A stretch of DNA of 64,000 bases from Malaya genurostris (taxonomy: Eukaryota; Arthropoda; Insecta; Diptera; Culicidae), in contig NC_080572.1 in NCBI RefSeq assembly GCF_030247185.1, positions 36,870,383 through 36,934,382 on the forward strand, read 5' to 3'. The notes under the pieces are model-generated. The model saw only the letters and a program-made list of their open reading frames with translations. It was not told the DNA's origin and ran no database searches. Positions 12,701 to 24,700 of the stretch are shown piece by piece. How positions within the stretch are numbered: the stretch's first letter is position 1; every line of letters begins with the position of its first letter. The translations under genes were made by a program, and so were the position numbers.

Positions 12701-15700
12701 ATTCAAATGGAAATGACGTACTGATTAAGGATTGACAATCGCCCTTATTCTGAATAACGTCGTATCGTTTTTTCCCTCGTATTTCATTTGTATTCCCCAT
12801 AACGCTAGCAAAATCAAAGGTAGCTATGATTCGATCGAACCACATTTGATCGAATAATCAATATGTCGTTATTAAGAATAAGGGCGAATATTCGCCCTTA
12901 TTCTGAATAACGTCGTATCGTTTTTTCCCTCGTATTTCATTTGTATTCCCCATAACGCTAGCAAAATCAAAGGTAGCTATGATTCGATCGAACCACATTC
13001 GATCGAATAATTAATATGTCGTTATTAAGAATAAGGGCGAATATTATTGTCTCGTGTAAGGGCCCCTCGGAGCCGATATTCACCAGTATATTTAATTTGA
13101 AAAATTGATCATTCTAGAGCCGAAAGGAAGATTCAATATATTACTTGCGGTAATCAAATTGTTCATGTGACGAAATCTGCCGTTACCGAGGGATGCAAAG
13201 CAACCTGGGACGTTGAATTTCGCAAGACCCAGAAGGCTTCGTGTGTGTTTAAGGACTGTGATTTCACCGGAAACACAGAAACGGAAATGCACCAGCATCA
13301 CCTGCTGTGTACGTCAACCAGCGAACGATACGAGTGTAAAAACTGCCAATATCAAGCGAACAAGATGCAGCAATTGATGAAGCATATAAATCTGAAGCAC
13401 AGAGATGATTCAATGAACCCACTTGATAGTAGTGGCACGGATGCGAAGATCAGTTCGGAATCGTCGGAAGACGAGAATGATATAGCTGATGGTGAAAGAG
13501 TGACAGAAGATGAGAATGGGACTGAACTAGTGAAGAAATCTAAAAAACGTCCCAAGCCCAAAGGAACTCATAAATCCAAAGCAGTGACGCTGTCTGGGAG
13601 AGATTTGTTCAACGAAGAAAGCGATGTCTACCGAGAAAGTAAGTAGCTGTATTTTTGGACTCAGAGAGACAAAAATCAGTAACATTCGATTCATTTTTTT
13701 TCAGTGGTATTGGATGAATTACTTGAGCTACGCTTGTCGAAAAAAGAATTCTTTGTTACGTCACGAACATGGACAGAGGAATTCCGCCAGCAAAATTACT
13801 CCCGCAGTATGTTGTTTTCGGATCTACGACCTGATTTAGATGTTCGGTTATTTCCGTCGGACTGGATTACAGATTACATTCCAAAGTGCGCTAAATCTTT
13901 GAGGTTCACCATGCGTAATACTAACCTATACAATGCACCAATTCAAGTGAACGATTACACCGATAAGTGGCAACAGTTGGATACGTTCAGTGGTCAGGTC
14001 CGTGGAACAGATTCGTTGTTCTTCGTTGGAGGACCAGTGATAGCGTTGGATTGGTTGCCCGTGGTCGATGGACGCGATCGTGCCGAACGACAAATTTTGG
14101 CAGTGGCCTGCAAAAATGATTTCGACGAGTTTCACCTAGCGAATCGTATTACACCGCGCAAGTGCCTTATACAGATCTGGGACGTAGGATATTTGAACAA
14201 CAGCAGGTAATTGTCAAAAGAAAAAAAACAACTTTCGGAGAATCAATGCAATGTTCTTTGCAGCCTATCGCATAAGGCGGAAAACTCAAATCCGGAGCTA
14301 ATGTATTCCATAGCGTGCAATTTTGGTCCAGTGTGGAGCTTGAAATTTTGTCCTAGCGGATGTTCTAACTCTGTAGAAGCCGGCGATGAGTACAATCGTC
14401 TAGGATTACTAGCAGCTACTGGTTCCGATGGCGATGTGTACATTTTTTCATTAATAAAAAACTACGGTGATCTGATTTCGAACAACTATCGAATAATACA
14501 ATTGAAACCAGTGCTACGCTTAACTTTGACGGCGATCAATAGTGCCGATTCCCAATATGAAGGTCATACCGTGGTTAAACTATCGTGGTCGAAAAGTAAA
14601 TATCATACGATCATTGCTGCCGGATATTCTAACGGTACAGTAGCGGTATGGAATCTTAGTTCAAAATCACCACTCCTCACCGGTGTAAAAGACGGATGTC
14701 CATATTTATGTCCTGTTCATCGAGTGTACACACCGGATTCCTGCATCACAGCCCTGGACATACACTATACGGAAGAAAGTCGGTATCTTTTAGTATGTAA
14801 TGCAGATAGGAAAATTCAAGTCTACGATCTACACACCGGTTATCTTCCGGTAGAAGTTTGTAACCTGAACGCCCGTAGTAAAGTGACGGCGGCCTGCTGG
14901 AATATTCATTTCCCCGTAATTGCGCTAGTTTTCGATGATGTGTACGCAATTGACCGATGTGCTCTAACTTTACATCAAACTCGGGAAATCGGGGTCCGAC
15001 TATGTCCACTTTACACTATTGCAGCTGAAGCTACCGATATGAGTGCCAACGATTGGCTCTCGAATCACGTCATCGGGACAGACGGAGGTGACGTATTATG
15101 CCATCAGCCCATAGCGTTTGTACATCATATGGCACAGAAGAATACTCAGCAGAGTAAATATGTAAGTAGAAGTCGATGTCAGGGATGAGTGAATCGTTTC
15201 ACCGAAGATCAATTCACTGGGAAAAATAGAGGAATCAGTTGCATGTTATTTACAAGTTTTGACGTTTTTGAATATTCCACATTTAGATGATATAACAAAA
15301 GAATTTGATTTGCTGATGGCAAGAAATTTTCAAAAGACTTCAACTAATCATCAAATTTTGATGCTCGAGTTTAGAATAAGATAGTCACTGCCAACGATAT
15401 GCGCAGCTGCTACGTTCAATAGTAGCAAAGACATCATATTAACAAGATATCCAGCTCTCACATTTCCCGAACAAATCATTGGCAACATCCTTTTTTGCGA
15501 CCATGGCGCCCTCAGGCGAGTCCGCATCGAATCACGTACATAGAAGTAGGGGAGAGAAATGTCAAATTCGTGCGCGCCAAAACAGCAGGGTTGCGCACCC
15601 ATACAATTGATATGATATGTAGAATAAGATGCCGTGCGATGGCGTTGCTGAACTGAAGATTGACTTCGCTCCAAGCTGACAGGGTCTGATACTGGATAAG

Positions 15701-18700
15701 TAGCTGCTTTGTTCATTTTCGGTCACGGGTTTCGACAATGTCACGAGTTGAAAATGTCATGACATTTTCATAACGGCACTGTCATATTCGCTGTGACCGA
15801 TCTGTTGCGATAAATTGAATGCGAACGGCGGTGTTTTCATTACAGGTTCAATTTCGGCTTTGAAAAAATTCAATCACAAAGCTAGTTTCTGCAGATGTTT
15901 CAAAAATGTTACAACTATTTACTTAAATACACGAAGTATCAGGAGCGCAGCTTTTGCCTTTCTAGTATGACACAAAGGCAAGAAATCTTACAGCAGAGAC
16001 AATAAATTTTGAGCTCCTATTACTTTACAATTCTGGTTCATGCTAAACGGGGTTTAATGGAAAAAGTGCCTTGAAGTGAATCAACCAACTGAAAATAAAA
16101 CAAAATCACCCGAATTGCCAAAGCGAACCCATCATCCAAATTCTGGAAGTCAAAGCATTTACTTTGCTTTTTTCACTGAACCGCTTCCTTCCAACGGGAG
16201 AACAGAGAAACAAAACACGTAAGTATACAGCAAAAAACCCTCAGCACTGGGAAGCAAGACTTTTTTGTGCATGCCCCCCTACAGCTCATGAGAATCGACA
16301 TAAAACGAGTTTCAAAGTTGAACCTTGTTGGCGACTGTCTCTCGAAAGTTGTTGAATTTGGAAGGAGCGACTGTTTATTGTGGCTAGCCATTTTCAGATT
16401 GAAAGGAGTAGAACAGCTGTCGATGAGAGCAAACGGCGACATTCACGAGAGAAAATGTCATGAGACTTATGACATTTTTCATCTGCTACAGTCACGGCGA
16501 AGTACAATCGACGACTGCTGTTATTTGTGCGGTTTGACTGTCTGCTGTTTCGTGTCATTTTCAGTACCGTTCGCAACCCTGGCTGCCACACGATGTGTTC
16601 ATTCAATTTATTTTGTGAGGTTGTGTCGTTGGCCACCGTTTCAGCTCAGGACTAACGATCGACCAATAATAGAGATACAAGTAGGGTAACCAGTCACGTA
16701 TCCTGCTGTAAAAGGCACACCGAGAACGGTACACCCTTTATCTAACCTTCATTAGTCATCTCATAAACGAAAACCATTAGTTAGACTGAAATCTGTTGTA
16801 TATGTACGATAAATTGTCTTCAAGAGTAAAATGAAATCAGGAGCATTTGCTTCCAGTTTTCGCGTCGCTATAAAAGCAGTATTGAACAATTTTCGAACTA
16901 CTTTTTCTGCAGTATTGCTTCGCATAACCGAAGTAAGGTATTCGATTTTATCACAATTCATTGATTGAAAGTCGAGTTATCGGTAAAATAACATGGTGAC
17001 TCTACTAATGAGATGACTATTGGTACATTAACCCTAGTTAGAATCTGTTAGTATAGAAATAGTAACTTAATATTACGATGTTTGCTTATGGAATACATGT
17101 ATGGAATACATGTATATGTGTGTATGTATGTATGTGTGTGTATATGTGTGTATATGTGTATGTATACATGTATCTATGTACAATATACATTACATAAAAA
17201 CTACAACTAAATCCATAAGACACAAATATGTAACACACATTATAACAATAGTTTTATATAATCTATTTAAATCTGCACAAAAAAACAGTGACCAAGTGGG
17301 CACTATAGCCTAGGAACGTCTGTGTGTTGATTTAAAATAGAAGCTCGTAGAAGCAAATCTTATCATGGGTCCAGTGTAGAACTGAAGCAAGGGACTGCTG
17401 CAAAAAAAATTGTGACAACTTATAAAAAAATTTAGTAAAATTTTTGTGATGCGCTCTGAACAAAAAATGGATAATTAAAAAAAAAAAACAAATGAAAAGC
17501 AAAGAAAGGCGCAAATCCGTTTAATGTACAATACATTTTAACCCTTTCACAACCATAAAATGTGCAGGACGAAATATGTCAGTACAAGACAATATTTTAG
17601 CTATATGGGGTGTAAATTAAGAGAATATTACCAGAAAAACATAGCAATGTGAAAAAGTTTACTATAATTTCATGGGAAATATTTTTCCCTATGATTCTTA
17701 GAAATAAATATAAGAAGAGTTGGGTTTAATATATCGTAATTTAGTTTATTGCTTTAATTATAGTAAAATATATAGTTAGTTATGACATTCTACGAAACGA
17801 TCTCATGTACTTGTGGACGTTGCACATAACATACACTGAAGTCTTTTTTTATGCGAATTTACGTACCGCATAAAAAAACCGCATAACTCTGAAAATTCGC
17901 ATAAAAAACAGCATAACACTGAAACTTCGCATAAAAAAACCGCATAGCTCTGAAACTTCGCATAAAAAACCGCAAAAAGGAAACCGCATAACTCTTCAAA
18001 TTCGCATAAAAAACCGCATAACTCTGAAACTTCGCATAAAAAAAACCGCATAACTCTGAAAATTCGCATAAAGAAGTCGCATAAAAAACCGTATAAAAAA
18101 GACCTTAGTGTACTTGTATATGAGCATCATATATGAAATATCCCGATTTGCCAACACATCTCGAACAGGTACATCAGGTGGTCTATTTCGGGCCCTGAGG
18201 GAGTCCTTCAGTAAAGACCTGGCATCAGTATACTCCACGCACGTCCACAAGACACATTCTACAGGTTGAGATGCATGTAGAAGATTGATGTGCTTGAACA
18301 CAATCTAGAGGACTTGCCTTTTGAACTGTAGAAAAGAAAAATTGAATTGTGTTTCAGTTTCGTATTTTTGATGCACAGAATTCGCGTGATTCCGATTTGT
18401 CATGCAAATAAAATGTTGAGAGTTGGTTTCGTAGAGTCAATAACATTTGCTACCTTTGCTCATGAACTATACTTATGCTAGGTACTAATATTAGATCTGA
18501 AAGTATAATAGAAATCAGCTAGACTTCATAACTGTTGATTAAACTAATGAGCAATTATTTACCTTAAAATTGCTGTGATGAATACCGTAGACGGATCAAA
18601 AAAGGATTTCGTCTATGCAGTTTGTTCTAGGGTTTTCAACAGACGCCATATTGAGTTTGCATCCGAGTACAAAATGAACATATGGTTGACATAATGAATT

Positions 18701-21700
18701 CAAGTAACTAAGTGACACAAAAAAATGTCACAACAGTAATGATTCTGACATACGGTCCATTTCATATTCAATCATGATCCGATGGTTGTTGAGAACATCA
18801 CGTAAACTTCAATCACAAAGCCATTTTTGGAATCTACGTGATTTTTTACATAAGATCAGACCCTGTCAGCTTCGAGCGAAGTCAATCTTCAGTTCAGCAA
18901 CGCCATCGCACGGCATCACATTCAACATATCATGTCAATTGTATGGGTGCGCAACCCTGCTATTTTGGCGCGCACGAATTTGACATTTTTCTCCCCTACT
19001 TCTATGTATAAGATTCGATGCGGGCTCGCCTGGGGGCGACATGCTCGCAAAAAAGGATGTTGCCAATGATTTGTTCGGGAAATGTGAGAGCTGGATATCT
19101 TGTTAATATGATGTCTTTGATAAGATTAACCTGTGGTTTTTTTAGTGCAGTGTCAGCGTTCTGAAAATGAATTTCACTCTATGTAGAATGCTCTAGTTGA
19201 GTGAAATAGTTACCCATGTGTTACTTAATATGGATTTAGTGTGTTTATTGACACAATCATGGACAGGGAATAAAGAGCATAAATAATGTGATCTGATGAA
19301 ATATTTCTTAGCAACTCCGAAAAATTCAGCTAGTGAATCAGCAAAATAGCATAGAAATTAAATGGCTGAAAAAAAAACACCAGCAACCGACAGCATCGTG
19401 GGAAACAAACCGGCTGATAAAACCGGTATAGTTTACATATAAATTTAAAATCAAAATCAAAATCGCAATTCTCTTTTCTTTGTAGTAGGAATTGCAATTT
19501 AAATAATTTCCCGCAAATATTCAAATTACACTTTAAGGACTGACTGTTCACCATTGTCAAAACCGAATTTTTGAACCTGGAAATTTAAGTAGATTTTATG
19601 TCGTTTGGTCAATTCACATAAACCTTATGTGATGATTCTTTTCATTTTCGGGAATGTTCGCATAACATTCATTATCGTCACGTAATATATTCAATTTGAC
19701 ATTAAAAACTATTTACGTGATTTTTCAAGTAAATCGAACGTGAATTTTTATTTGAGTGTACACTCAGAAAAATCCTCACTTCAACGCTACGTGAAAACTT
19801 ATGTGATTTTTATCCATAGAACTTTTCTTGTAATACTCATGTGAAGTATAGATAGCACAGAATGAACTCATGAACTCTTAGTCCACATTTGTATCACGTA
19901 ATATCTACGTAACTTTTTTCGTAGATTCTATAGAATACTTTTGTGAAATTTATACAAAGTTCATTTAAATTGTGCTGTAAAATTTATTTCATCTGAACTT
20001 ACTTTTTACCAGAATTTTACTTAATAGTCAAATTATTTTAATGTAATTGTTGAAATTTTTACTTTTAAATTCGTTTCTGTTGAATCACTGGTGAAAAATA
20101 TCAAAAATACAGAATGCATTGTCCTAAATCCTTTCTACGAAGCAGCTAAACTGAAGCAAACGTTGTTCCCTTTAAGGTGACCGTGAACAGAAGCCAAGGA
20201 AAATAAATGTAAAAGTATTGGTGAAACAATACTTTTTCATATAGTAATAGTATTTGTGAGTAGAGAGGAATGAAATATATATTTGTGTGCTGAAAGGAAT
20301 ACAGGTGCAAGAACAAAATGTAAACATTGAAACTATTCAAATCACCTAGCAGAACAGAGTAGACTTATCTTGTCTTCATGCTCATTATGGAGTTAACAAA
20401 TTGCAATCATGCGACCAAAAGAATGTAATGATTGTGCCAAAGAAGATAGTTTACTGTTTGCCTTCGCTTGGTTCTTGGCATTTTTCTTATATTACATAGT
20501 AAAAAGGAAGTTGTTACAATATATTTTTAAACAGCAACCTTCCTCTGACATTTTACATATGAAGCTCCCGTATTCAAAAAATACAAACCAGGAAAGCAAC
20601 CTCACCCAGAAGACATTCAAGTGGCACTTGACGAGGGGGCTTGATGACAAATCGGCTATTTGCTCTGAAAAGATTTATCATGCAAATTTGAAGATATAAT
20701 TTCATATATTGACGAAAATATTTTAAAAACTTTACCTATTGATACCAAATTATTGGATCCAGTACAGTTTCTAAATTCCGTGTATTGTTTTGAACCGGCA
20801 CTTCTGGCAGTTCTTCCACTGTTTGAACTGATGGGTCCCGCACAAGGGTGCGAAAATTTGACATTTTTTTAAACTGTCCTCAAACATAAGACAGGCACTG
20901 CCAATGATACGCGCAGTATACGTTCAACAGTAGCCAATACGCAAAAACACGAGAGCTTGGCGCAATCATGAGAGCCACGACACACGACAGCAATATTGAG
21001 AGCAGTTAATTTTGTCGCACTCTCTCCCAGTAGTCAAAGCCACAGCGTTCGCTTTGTGGTAGTGTACGTACATACTTGATAAGTAGCTGCTATGTTCATT
21101 TTCGGCCACCGGTTTCGAGAATGTCACGAACCCAAAATGTCATGACATTTTCATAACTAGACTGTCATATCCGCTGTGACCGATTTGTGGCGATAAATTA
21201 AGTACGAACGGCGTGGTTTTCATTACCGGTTCAATTTCAGTTTTGAAAAAAATCAATCACAAAGTTTGTTCATGCAGATGTTTCAAAAATATTACAACTA
21301 TTTACTGAAATTTCATACACGAAGTATCAGGTGCGCAGTTTTTGCCTTTCTAGTATGACGCAAAGGCAAGAAATCTCACAGCAAAAACAATAGAGTTTGC
21401 ACTCCTGTTACTTCTACAACGTGGTTTAATTGTTTGATCGAAAATGTGCATTGGAGTAAATCAACTAACTGGGAAAAGAACAAAATTATCCGAACTGCAA
21501 AAATGAACCCACCATCCAAGTTCTTGAAATCAAAGCATTTACTTTGCTTTTCACACTGAACCGCTCCCTTTCAACGGGAGTGCAGAGAAACACAACACGT
21601 AAGGATACAGAAAAAAAGTAAAAACCGTCTGCAATGGGATGAAAGACGTTCTTGTGCATGCCCCCCTACAGCTCATGAGAATCGACATAAAACGAGTTTC

Positions 21701-24700
21701 AAAGTTGAACCTTGTTGGCGACTGTCTCTCGAAAGTTGTTGAATTTGGAAGGAGCGACTGTTTATTGTGGCTAGCCATTTTCAGATTGAAAGGAGTAGCT
21801 GTTGATGAGAGCAAACGGCGACATTCACGAGAGAAAATGTCATGAGACCTATGACATTTTTCATCAGCTACTTCACGGCGAGGTACAATCGGCGACTGTT
21901 GTTATTTGTGCGGTTTGACTGTCTGATGTTCCGTGTCATTCTCCAGTACCTTTCGCAACCCTGGTCCCGCACATACTCACTACCCAAAACACACTCTATC
22001 AACGTATTCCATATATTTTTCTATTGATTTTCGCGCTGCTTTCCTCTTCTTAGATGGACGAGGCATTTTGAAAGAATTGCAATACTTGAATTGTTTGTTT
22101 TTTTTTGCATCCCATAGCGACGGTAAATAAGACAACAGGGTTGCGGATAACTTGGAGAGGAAGCAATGTTTGAAATAGAAATAAGGGAAATGTTTTCGTT
22201 TTTTTTATAAATATTGAAATTTTAGATGGTGACGTACGAAAGTAATTTTGATCCGTAATTCTAACTATATCAACATTTTCAATTAATTGAAAATAATGCC
22301 ATTTTTAGTGCATTGCAAGGTTTTTTTCTCTAATTATGTAGGGCATCACTGCCAATATAAAAGGGTGGTATTACCAATACTAAAGCAGACCGGCAAACTT
22401 TTTATCGTGGATTTTGGTAAAATTTTCAAAACCAGAAATGTGAGTTATTCAAAGGTTTCATAATAAAATGTTTAGATCAGAGGATAAGTTTACCGGTGAA
22501 GAACAACTCAAAAGTGTTTCATAAAGCTTACTTATGTCACAGAGCTATAAATAGCAGTTGAAATCTTGAGGTGAGTGAAAAATAATAACATTCTAAGAAG
22601 AAACCTTCTAATGAAGGTCCGAAAAAGTTTTGCACAAATCATTCTTCAGAGTTGATAGTTTATCGTTAACATATATCAATACGATGAGTGATTATGTCAC
22701 CAAATTGCAGTAGCAATTCTACGCAACATGTTTACTCCTACGCGTAGAAAAAATGTGTTTCATGGTTTGTTTACATCAAGAGTAGGGCAAAATAGCGGAA
22801 GGTGGAGTGGGAGGTAGGTAGGTGGTTTCTTGGTTGCCATTTGTGGCTCGCTTCCATGGTCACCTTAAGGAATGCATTCAGCTGGAATTAGTAGTTCAAA
22901 ATGTGATTGATTTTGGAATCTACGTGTTTTTTCACATAAGGTTAACGTGTGGATTTTTTCTAGTGTACAATTCTATTTAGCACAACGTTGCCAGGTATAC
23001 TGATTTCTCGGTATTTATAATTTTGACCTCTATACCGCAATACAGATATGTATTCCCAAAATACCGATATTTCACGGATCATACAGATAAATACCGATTC
23101 CTGTTTTTTTTTCGATTTTTGGACAATATTTTGTGATAAAACTTCACCGGATTGACAGTCAATCCGGTAAAGCTCCCACCACACCATCGAAAGTATTGTC
23201 AATACCAGGTGCGCAAGGTTGAAATATCGTTTTTTCATCAAAAATAATCGAGTATTCAAGAACGATGGTGAAATATTTTGTATTCTAAGTATGGGCTCTT
23301 GCTTCCAGTACATTTTGTCCATCGCTTTGGCAATTGATGGATACCACCTCAAAAGAAATTTGCACTATTCAATGACATTTATTCATCAAGCCAATTTTGT
23401 AAATCCTTAAAAGTTTGGAAGTGTTGCTCAGCCAGTACGTGTCCTATCGATGAAAAGAATAATTAGAAGGTGTCAGATCCGGTGAATATTGCGAGGGCGG
23501 TAGAAATTATCAATCAAGCATAGAAATTGTTTCTTAGACCACTTTGGCTGAATGTTAAGTACCGTTCCCATGCGTGTCTTCGAACCCGTTCTGGTCGTTT
23601 TTTTTTAGATAAATGCGTTGTTCCGATTGAGCATTTGTTGATGATAGCGGATGATATTAACTGTTTCATCGTGTTTAGGAAGCTCGCAGTACACTACTTC
23701 CTTTTGGATCCCACCACACACACACATAATATTTTTTTCGCCGAATAATTCGGTGTTGCACTGTCCTGGCATCATCTGTGATTTTTAGCGTTTCGAATTT
23801 TCGAAATATATCAATTTTTTGTCGTCAGTTGCAAATCGATGCATAAAACTCTATCTTTCGTAGCCTTAAAAAGGGAAATTGTGCAGCGAGTTTTTCATTC
23901 TTTCATCTGACCATTTATCAATCTTGATTTTTTTCTATATCTTTCAGGTGAATATCTATTGATATTCAACTGCTTGGCCTTCGTTTGTCGTATTTGTGTA
24001 TCATTTTCGTCCAATAATGATTGTAGTTTATTATCATCTTAAAATATGTTCGTTCAATTCTCGCTTATTTTGTTAACACTGCTCTTTATTCGGCTCGAAA
24101 TTCAACATGTTTAACAAGTAATAAAATTCTGTTCCTAGCGCGAAACCAAATAAACAAATATGACGTTTTGAAGAAGGGAAGTCAACCAGGTCTTCAGGTA
24201 TAAAATATACTTAAAAAGTACTGTTATCAGTGAAAGTACATTTTTAGCTTGCGCACTACAATAATAAAGTCTCGTGTAAGGGCTAGCCTTGCCTCGAAAT
24301 ATCATACACTCTAATCCTAACTTGATTATTCGGTATTGAATATCGTACACTCTATATCGGAACTGAACCTAACACTACACTCGAAAAATAATCACATCAT
24401 AGTTACGTGAAAAGTTATGTGAATATTTTCCACTCTACTTTTCACGTAATTTTTTAATGGACTGGCATTTAGCAATTTAATATTTAGTATTTAATGCGCA
24501 ACTCCGTAATAGTTACGTGTTTTATAAATATAGTGCAGTGGGTTTTCATTTCACATTTTCTTTCTAGATAGACAATTGATATTTCAAATATTAAAAAATG
24601 CCACATACAATTGAACTGTATTTCACTTAATATTACGTGGCCTTGGCTATCATCTGATAGATCCTGCAAATCTGAAAAATTTTGTTGAAACAAAATCGCA

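Larger units (their letters stand above)
9716..13117 (+). other. GTF3C2 intron of 3.4 kb with retrotransposon pieces and two MITEs
   Basis: The intron starts GTAAGTAT and ends TTCTAG. It leaves codon phase 2 on the 5' side and the next exon supplies one base (AA|A, Lys), so the splice is in frame. Its contents are listed as separate entries. The part from 12300 to 12739 shows only a charged minus-strand frame (12430-12702) that I do not recognise. Confidence 0.7.

Noticed and set aside
12411..12845. 144-codon minus-strand frame
   Set aside because: It runs into a MITE (12740-12886) and changes character there; only the charged part to 12702 might be a transposon remnant.
17803..18301. Cys/Phe-rich repetitive frames on the minus strand
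   Set aside because: They are translations of the CGCATAA minisatellite in a MITE; the repeating residues follow the DNA period.
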